Positions 57,581 to 64,000 of a stretch of 64,000 nt of DNA are shown piece by piece (the stretch's first letter is position 1; each line of letters starts with the position of its first letter). The notes under the pieces were generated by a model, which was not told the DNA's origin, ran no database searches, and saw only the letters and a program-made list of their open reading frames with translations. The stretch comes from Stenopsyche tienmushanensis (Eukaryota > Arthropoda > Insecta > Trichoptera > Stenopsychidae), in the NCBI GenBank assembly GCA_008973525.1, contig WACJ01000402.1:62001-126000 (forward strand), read 5' to 3'. The translations under genes were made by a program, and so were the position numbers.

Positions 57581-57782
57581 TGTAGCGTTGTGCCTCCGAC
57601 ATGTGACTCGAAGTCTCGCGACAAGAAAACGTACGCGCTGGAGCGTATACAAGGAGCGAAGCGGAGCGCCGGTTGTGGTTTTTTTTATCACTTCTACAGC
57701 GGTTCATTTTTATTGATGACGTATAAAAAGGCGGGCTCAAAAGACAAAAATGGCTAGTAAAAATTGGCCATTTTATTAAACA
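57581..57782 (-). repeat. Putative solo LTR with primer-binding-site-like sequence
   Basis: The minus strand starts TGTTTAATAAAATGG at 57782 and has a TATA-like TTTTTATAC near 57727 and AATAAA near 57710. It ends GCTACA at 57581, giving TG...CA edges and 202 bp. Immediately after comes ATGGTGTCAGAAGTG (57566-57580), which resembles the TGGTGTCAGAAGTGG primer-binding context of some Ty3/gypsy-type LTR retrotransposons. No gag/pol sequence or second LTR follows, so this would be a broken element. Confidence 0.4.
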
Positions 57783-57794
57783 ATGTTGACTATA

Positions 57795-58504
57795 TATTAG
57801 GGTGTCCTATATTAGATTAAAATTTTTACCACGTAAAGAATTTTTCAATGAAAGAAATAAATAATAATCTGAAGGGACAATGTCTGGAGAATATGGAGAA
57901 TGAGGTAAAACATCCCATTTCTGACGAGCAAATACACATGAGGCCTGGCGTTATCGTGTTGAAAAACAACGCCTCGTCTATTCACTAATTCTGGCCGTTT
58001 TCTGGCAATTGCATCCTTTAGATTGTCTAGTTGGAAACAATATTTTGTTGAATTGATCGGTTCACCTTGCTGAAGTAGCTCATAATAAACTACTACCTTC
58101 CAGTCCCACCAAATGCATGGCAAAACTTTTTTTGGATGTAGGCCAGGTTTAGTTATAGTTAAAGCTTCTGTACCCTTGGTCCAAGACCGTTTACGTTGGA
58201 TATTTTAATAGAGTATCCAACTTTCATCTCCAGTGACAAGTCTCTTCAAAAAAAGGTTGGCTATTATGTTGTTGGACAAGAAGATCGCATGTTGAAATAA
58301 GCTGAAGTTTATTTGAGTCAGTCAGTTCATGAGGAAGCCACACATCTAAACAATTGATGTAGCCCAATTTTGTCAGATGATTATGGACGAATGCTCGTGA
58401 AATTATTAGCTATTTCGCGAACAATATATCGCGGTTTTTCTTCAACCATGGCTATGATTAGATCTGTGTTCATTTGCGACAGAAACTTATGGGACAACCT
58501 AATA
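57795..58504 (-). mobile_element. Mariner family A, copy A4
   Basis: Ends at 57797 (TTAGGGTGTCC, the rest decayed) and 58502 (reverse complement TTAGGTTGTCCCATAAGTTT), with TA at 57795-57796 and 58503-58504. The 706 bp include the shared 5' truncation and a further 3' deletion next to the 57797 end. The transposase pieces on the minus strand are the CIWWDWKVVVYYELL block, NRRGVVFQHDNARPH (second catalytic Asp kept) and, upstream, the DVWLPHEL linker. It is inactive. Confidence 0.9.
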
Positions 58505-58539
58505 TAATCATTAATTTCTTACGCTGTTCATCTACAGTT

Positions 58540-58675
58540 CCTTTTATAGGATCATTGCCGACCACTTTGGCATGATTTTCATAGTGTTTTTTTTTTAAAT
58601 ATGGTCGCTAACCACACCTCCTGTAGATTTGAAACCGAGATGTTTGAATTATGAATCCAACCGCTAATCATGAGA
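58540..58675 (-). repeat. tRNA-derived SINE-like element, copy S2
   Basis: The minus strand shows A-box-like TAGCGGTTGGA (58656-58666), B-box-like GGTTTCAAATC (58626-58636) and then body GGAGGTGTGGTTAGCGACCA with an A10 tract. The B-box lost one consensus base compared with S1. The element abuts mariner A4. Confidence 0.6.
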
Positions 58676-58689
58676 GTGTTTCAGGTGCA

Positions 58690-60290
58690 AGGTACATAAG
58701 TACAAAGTACACCCCAGACTTAATATGATTGACTATTTTTGCAACAATAATTAGAATTTCATTAAATAATGATGATCTTCTACTTAAAAATACTATACAA
58801 ATAATATTTTCTTATTCGGCATAGATTTCCCATGAATAATTTGATTGTAGATTTTACAGCATGTATACATGGCGTTTATGTAGGGTATAGCTCATTGCAG
58901 TGATTTTCTCCATGAAGATATTATAATGGATCGTTCCCGAAGCAATTATATAAGCGCTTTATTAATTAGCGATGTTATTACGTTCAACAATGTTGCCTTA
59001 AAAAGGATAAAAAGCCAATGTGCGCCAGCAACTAGGCTATACAAGGATTAAAACTCCCTCGAAAGCTGCATGAATCATATTTTATTTATGACCCCCGAGC
59101 CCGCTGAATGTAACATAAATTTTTGAACAACAATGTATCTTTGTAGAGGATATTGATTCGCATGAATAGTCGTTAGCGAAATGTAATAAATACATGATTT
59201 ACAGGCGATGATAGTCCGTGCGAAAATAAACAACCAACAGATGGTAACGTCCGCTCGCAAATTGGAAAAATGGAAGTCGTCGCAGGGATGACGTCAAAAA
59301 TGGACGAGGTCAATTAATCCACGACTTTTTTTCGAGGCATAGAAGACATCCTCGAAGGAATCCCACAATGAGAAGAGGTAGTAGTGAAAAGCGAAAAAAA
59401 GAAAGAAACCCGTCAGAAATGTCGTGGGCAGCCAGTTACAAGTTAATGCTCCCTGCAGATGCAAAACTATTCCTACTACATGATTCATTGTTTTTAGAGC
59501 GCATTCTCTAGATGCACTTTTCACGATTATATAACATGCACAATACATCTGATCGACAATGGAATTCCTACAGCTTCATCGCAGACATTCCCAAAATTTC
59601 AGACATATTACTAAAAAAAAATTATCATAGACCTCAAAAAAAACAGATGACCGGTTTGGGCACACTAAATTCATTGCAATTTCGCATAATTTTTAAGCAT
59701 TTTTAATAATTTTACATACTGAAGGTGTATGAAAAAATGGTGTCAAATCCGGTGAGCAGGTTAAATGAAGCAAAATTTTCTATGCAATTTCTTAAAACGC
59801 ATTGAAGAATCATGTACCAAAGCATTGTCTTGCTGGAGTATGATATTATGTCCAGAATGTGGCCTAATTTTGTGAATAACTAACAAAATGCAATATGTTA
59901 AACAAATATTTCAAACTGAGTTCGCACTCTATTCACACCCATTCACAATCAATTTTTGATATTGTTGCAAATCAGTATTTATGTTAGTAAGCATTATTTG
60001 CATGGATGCTAAATCAATATACAGGAGTGAAGAATGCGCCCGTTTTGAATTATGCCACCGCCCGCATCGACTAACCGGTCGGCGTGCATTTCATCCAAGA
60101 TGGCTCATTCCGGAATGTTAACATTTTGTTGATTTTTTATAAATAACTAGAGCTTTTAATAAACATAAATTTTACTTATACTTATTATATTTTCTTTATT
60201 CGCTTTCTTTCCTTCTATAAAAGCTCACACTATATGTATTTGTCTTATCTATCTATTTCACTTTTTATACAATGGAAATTGTAAGCTAAA
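58690..60290. other. No gene identified; repeat M6
   Basis: AT-rich unique DNA. Repeat M copy 6 is at 60045-60078 (-). No recognisable frames. Confidence 0.4.
60045..60078 (-). repeat. Repeat M, copy M6
   Basis: The minus strand reads TTAGTCGATGCGGGCGGTGG, then CATAATTCAAAACGG. Confidence 0.6.
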
Positions 60291-60291
60291 A

Positions 60292-60324
60292 GATTAAGCT
60301 GTGTTTGTGTAATAAATATAAAAT
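60292..60324 (-). repeat. Repeat K, copy K5
   Basis: The plus strand reads GATTAAGCTGTGTTTGTGTA, then ATAAATATAAAAT, as in K2 (9545-9576). Confidence 0.55.
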
Positions 60325-60349
60325 GCTATTATTTGCTCCATGCTACAGG

Positions 60350-60575
60350 GGTAGTCCCAGAAGTACCCGACCTAAGAAAAAAATACAAAAACGCCTTCTT
60401 TTGAGCCAGTTCATTGTTTTGACTATTCATTCGTCTCAGGTGTGATGTTATGAACCCATGTTTAATCCATAGCACGATGCTGTTTTTGTTCCATTGCGAG
60501 CAAACGCGGGACCCATCTTGCGCACAGCTTTTTCATGTCTCAATTTTCAATCAATATACAATGTATAGCATTTTT
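60350..60575 (-). mobile_element. Mariner family B relic, copy B5
   Basis: The terminus GTAGTCCCAGAAGTACCCGA at 60354 is followed on the minus strand by TWVHNITPETNE (around the first catalytic region) and the KLCARWVP-type block (GCGCAAGATGGGTCCCGC) to 60540. A deletion removes the MFH...EFL part present in B2. Confidence 0.65.
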
Positions 60576-60959
60576 AGGTATGTATGCACATAACAGACGC
60601 ATGCGCGTAACGTTCTTATGTACACATATGTGCGACGAAGAGGATACAAATTGTTCTCGCTCTCTCTCTCTTTCTGACCGCTTGGAGTTTCACTTTTCGT
60701 TGCATTGTGTCCAATTTTCATTTCAAAAGTCTTTCATCATGTAAAATGACGCTCATTATTCGATCAACTGATTATTATTTCTTTAATATGTTTTTTTTAA
60801 TATAAAAAGTCAAGATTTTATATGCAATAAGTTGCGTTTGCATGCATATGGTAATGGCCATCAATAATGTTACATAGCATCGGCTTAATGACTTCGCATT
60901 TAGCTCCTGGACATTTTCAGATTTCCATCATGGCAGAACAATGTGATTTGACGGCAGCA

Positions 60960-61490
60960 AATCTGCTGTCAGCCCAAGCGCTGCGCCGCTCCGGTCCGAG
61001 TCCTAAATGACAGCAGCGTAAGAGAATCGACGGATGGTTGACGAGTTTCTTGGGTAATAATTGTGTAAGGCAGTAGTTGTCATGTAGAAGCAGAGGCGCC
61101 CATTAAAAATGGTATTAAATAGGAGTCGGAGGCGCAGAGGCGCAGAGGCGCAGGCGCAGACGCAGACGCCGGCGCATGCGCAGTGATTCACTCGGTTAGA
61201 ATTGCAAGCCACCTGTGCTCCGTCTGCGGCCGCACCACGACCGGTTGCATTATGCATTTCGGGCGACAATGCACCTCTCCACTTTTTTCCCCGGGCGGAG
61301 TGCATTCTCCGGCTTTACGACGCGGTCCACGTTATAAATTATTTATGAATCATCTCGATCCAAGAACCAACCCGGGACCGCTGTCAACCGGCCTGCGTGG
61401 GACACCGCCACCATTAGAACGCGATCATCTCAGGGCTGCCAGAGGACCAGCTCCCTCAGAGCCTCTGTCAATCAACAATTTATGATTTAA
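60960..61490. other. GC- and CpG-rich island
   Basis: The most GC-rich part of the window, with many CG dinucleotides, a GGCGCA minisatellite (61128-61183) and a 100-codon plus frame (61183-61485). That frame includes HLCSVCGRTTTGCIMHFGRQ but fits no motif I recognise. It could be a promoter/first-exon region of a host gene. Nothing shows transcription direction. Confidence 0.35.
61128..61183 (+). repeat. GGCGCAGA-type minisatellite
   Basis: About seven imperfect 6- to 9-base units (GAGGCGCA, GGCGCA, GACGCA, GGCGCATGCGCA). Confidence 0.85.
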
Positions 61491-62495
61491 ACATACACAT
61501 CTGAATTTAAGATCTCGGAGAACCCGCTTTCGTCTTGGGGTATAAGCATTCCCAAAAGGACCATCGTGCGGCTGGACCAGAAATGCTGATTGTCCATTCC
61601 GTACACATCCAGCAATATCAATATTTTTCCCCAGAGACCCAAACAATCAACCTCAAATAAACGCTCTCATAATAATTCGGTAACTATTATCCATAGATAT
61701 AGCAATATTATAGAGCTATTGATTAATATGTTAAACGGAAGAAAGCATCTAATCCCAACTCGTTATAATTTAAATAAGAAATGGGACGTAAATAATTTTT
61801 CAGCTATGCGAATCCAATGACTAACTCAAGAACCAACACTTGATCTTATTACCAGGAGTCGAACTGAAACGAGACTTATTAGAAAATATTAATTCGGTAA
61901 ACGTCTCATTTTATCTTAATATTTTCTGGATATTTCTCGTAGCTCAAAGCGTAGTTAGCCGATTTTCGCCCTTTTATTTAAACTTACACAGTTAGGGTCC
62001 GGTCCGACCGCCAAAGGACTGTTTCGACTACTCCCATACTATAATCTTGACTATGGAACCATTTGACCTTATTGATATGGACCTGACTAGCTGATATTGC
62101 TTGATACCTGACTTTCACCTATATGCTCCAGCTATGTCTATTTTTTCCAGTTTGCCCGATCGGCACTAAACGCCGAAGTTCGAATACTTAAATGCGACAT
62201 AATTACCCCTGGCTAATACAATTTGACTAACACTTTTTTGCGACCTAACCACATTTACCTAACTACTATGCTTATACGATTTTGTGTATTTTAGCTATTA
62301 ACCACTTGACTTATTTAAATATTAAATACTTAAATACCCCTCAGCAAGCTGATACTCAGTTTGTCTTTATTATTACTTTTACATTCATTACTACTTTTAC
62401 AAACCATGGCTTGCTTGTTACTCCCTATAGAAAGGGTTAACCTAAAATGGAAAACCACTCAGTCTCGAATTCGCTCGGGTAAGTTGTACGGTGTA
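61491..62495. other. No gene identified
   Basis: Unrecognised frames up to 76 codons. 61970-62440 is of mixed composition, with repeated CTATG/GACT words but no clear repeat unit. Confidence 0.35.
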
Positions 62496-62499
62496 GGAG

Positions 62500-62860
62500 C
62501 GAACCCTCAGTTGGTGTAGGAGCGAATCCTAGATGCACTTAAGCGTCACGTATGTCTTCACCCTACCCCGGCAACGCCCTAGCGAGAAAAGGGGGGACTG
62601 GACTCTTTGTACTCCAGAAAGCCCTTTCCAGTAAAGTCAAAAAGGTCGTCTAGAGTAATTTTCCACCGTCTCCTTAAGAAAACTACTCAGACTTTACAAA
62701 CCTCCCACACTCCTTATCGAATCGGTCATGAAAGCGTTCGTCAATACGTTTATTCAGAATACCCGTTGCGTGAGCGTTCGAAATAAAACTTGATGGAAAT
62801 GTTACCTTCAATATCGAGCGAAAAAGAAGATGAATGTATGATACAGACGAGATGGATGTG
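62500..62860 (-). repeat. Repeat P, copy P2
   Basis: Counterpart of P1. The minus-strand frame 62683-63009 carries SYIHLLFRSILKVTFPSSF, then GILNKRIDERFHDRF and CGRFVKSE, followed by a stop. KLL.TTFLTLLERAFW reads on past it. GTGTAGGAGCGAATCC and a second GGTGTAGGAGCGAA copy lie at 62484-62530. Class unknown. Confidence 0.45.
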
Positions 62861-62924
62861 ACCCCTTCCTGTGAATGGATATTGAAGGGGCCCATAGTTC
62901 TACAATGGACTGTTTGTGGCTGCA

Positions 62925-62945
62925 CTATGATGATGATGATGATGT
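62925..62945. repeat. (ATG)n microsatellite
   Basis: Seven uninterrupted ATG/GAT units. No coding significance is apparent. Confidence 0.85.
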
Positions 62946-64000
62946 AAAATGTAACCCTTAAGAAAAAAATCAGACTTGCACAACAACCCCATCCTTTATA
63001 TTTTCGCAAGAAAGTTTAAGCTTTACCAATATTTTCCTTCCTACTTCACCAAACAAAAACTCTTTTTTTTGCTTTTATGCTTTCATAAATTATATTATTA
63101 TTATATACTTCTAGTTCTAATTATTATATTGAGATTTATATACAATCTTATTTAGGTTGGCAGGAGGTATAGAGGTTATAAACTCGAATGCTAAGGGACT
63201 AAAACATAATCTTGGAACAATAACCAAGTTGTGAGATAAAGATTCAAATATAGCCCGGAATCGGAAGGGATTTTAGAAGTATCAATTATTAAAAATAACC
63301 TATTCAAATACAGATGACCCTCAATTCGTTAGCATCATGCGAGTAAATTTTGTCACCACACCTGATTATAACCAAGATAGATTGGGAAATCCCTCGATCA
63401 TTGCGCTATTCGCTTGTCGCATAGACAACGAACCGAGCATTTGGCTGTGCGCATACTCGTTCATAGAGAATAAGAGGGTGCGATTTCCGCGTCTGAACGA
63501 CGCGACCCCTGCCTGCTGCTTATCAAGCAACACCTTCAGTTGATCGTTCATATGCCATTTGCATTTATCATTTTTTTTGTCGCCACCGAGCAACAAAGGC
63601 GTTCGTTCCCCATCAATTGATTGGCTCGGATAAAAAAAAGACAATCATCCTCGCGCTCATGTTAATTGACGATTACACAATAAAGCACTCAGGAGTCACA
63701 TAAATATGCAGCGAGAGCCGTGATTTGCAGCAGCAATTCTAAGTACAAATGTAAAATAAGCTTTTTGCCCCGCAACTTATTTTAATGGCATTTGTTCTGT
63801 CCCTTAAGTTGTAAAGTAACCGTAACTTTACGATGTCATCAATGCTTTTTCTTGCAAAAGCGACATTGTTATTTTATGGCCTGGAGACGTTGTCGAACGA
63901 AATTCAGCAAGCTGTATTGCAATATCCATATTCACGTTGCAAAATGTAATGTCGGATAATATTCCGGCACGGGGTGCTTGTCGCAGCCCTTACTAATGGC
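62946..64000. other. No gene identified; repeat L2 at 63428-63502
   Basis: 63241-63265 shares the TTCAAATATA(A/G)CCCGGAAT word with 30270 and 56155. 63428-63502 (-) is the second copy of repeat L. Frames of 68 and 92 codons overlap it on opposite strands. The window ends in AT-rich sequence. Confidence 0.4.

Noticed and set aside
57154..57624. 156-codon minus frame, the longest in the window
   Set aside because: It crosses the putative LTR end, the primer-site-like sequence and the SINE body S3, so it is a composite of unrelated repeats.
1..64000. Bacterial-type features (operons, CRISPR arrays, ribosome binding sites)
   Set aside because: The composition, lack of dense open frames and the insect-type transposons show eukaryotic nuclear DNA. 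No spaced direct-repeat array was seen.

Overview
The window looks like nuclear DNA of an animal, most likely an arthropod and probably an insect. It is AT-rich and has no bacterial-style gene density. No open frame is both long and recognisable. It carries many decayed DNA transposons of families common in insect genomes: several Tc1/mariner lineages, hAT, piggyBac-like, pogo-like and Helitron-like ends. I could not identify a complete host gene, a tRNA gene or an rRNA gene. The species cannot be named from this sequence.

The clearest content is mobile DNA. Mariner family A (DD34D transposase) has four copies at 969-1782 (+), 26444-28020 (+), 35889-36796 (-) and 57797-58502 (-). All four share one 5' deletion that joins the left terminal repeat to the middle of the transposase, so the first DNA-binding helix-turn-helix is missing. 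Mariner family B (terminus reading GTAGTCCCAGAAGTACCCG) has relics near 7.8, 29.1-29.5, 33.7-34.1, 40.2, 50.25, 54.1 and 60.4 kb and a 158-bp miniature copy at 18499-18656. Family C has relics near 0.3-0.66, 24.6, 38.9-39.4, 43.6-43.9 and 55.3-55.8 kb. Family D is an IS630-like element of the PFDFFLWG type, with relics near 5.8, 6.5-7.0, 22.6, 25.7-26.0 and 31.5 kb and 5' ends near 16.0 and 35.7 kb. Other mariner relics lie at 11.3-11.6, 16.5-16.85, 22.1-22.35, 45.7-46.0 and 47.7-47.9 kb, and a mariner-derived MITE lies at 24.0-24.3 kb.

Two hAT elements (26778-27668 and 42586-43442) have CAGGGGTGGCCAACCC-type ends and 8-bp target duplications. The first sits inside mariner A copy 2, which itself sits inside a third, different hAT-like repeat, giving three layers. 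A separate hAT lineage is marked by a C-terminal dimerisation-domain fragment at 48461-48577 (-) and a shared 450-bp block at about 12.1-12.6 and 48.7-49.2 kb. A piggyBac-like transposase fragment lies at 21808-22053 (-). A tRNA-derived SINE is present in three copies, at 4.75-4.9, 57.27-57.38 and 58.54-58.68 kb.

Several repeats have no assigned class. Repeat E is a short open segment seen in five different transposon settings. Repeat P is a two-copy ORF-bearing block at 15.7-15.95 and 62.5-62.86 kb. Repeat R has a (GA)n core and three copies. Repeat G is an inverted pair at 50.8-51.1 and 53.4-53.8 kb. Repeat M is a GC-rich motif found six times, and repeat K is an AT-rich end found five times.

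The rest of the window, roughly half, is AT-rich sequence without recognisable coding content and is best read as intergenic or intronic DNA. There are no operons and no pathway to reconstruct. The functional story is successive waves of transposon insertion, nesting and decay.
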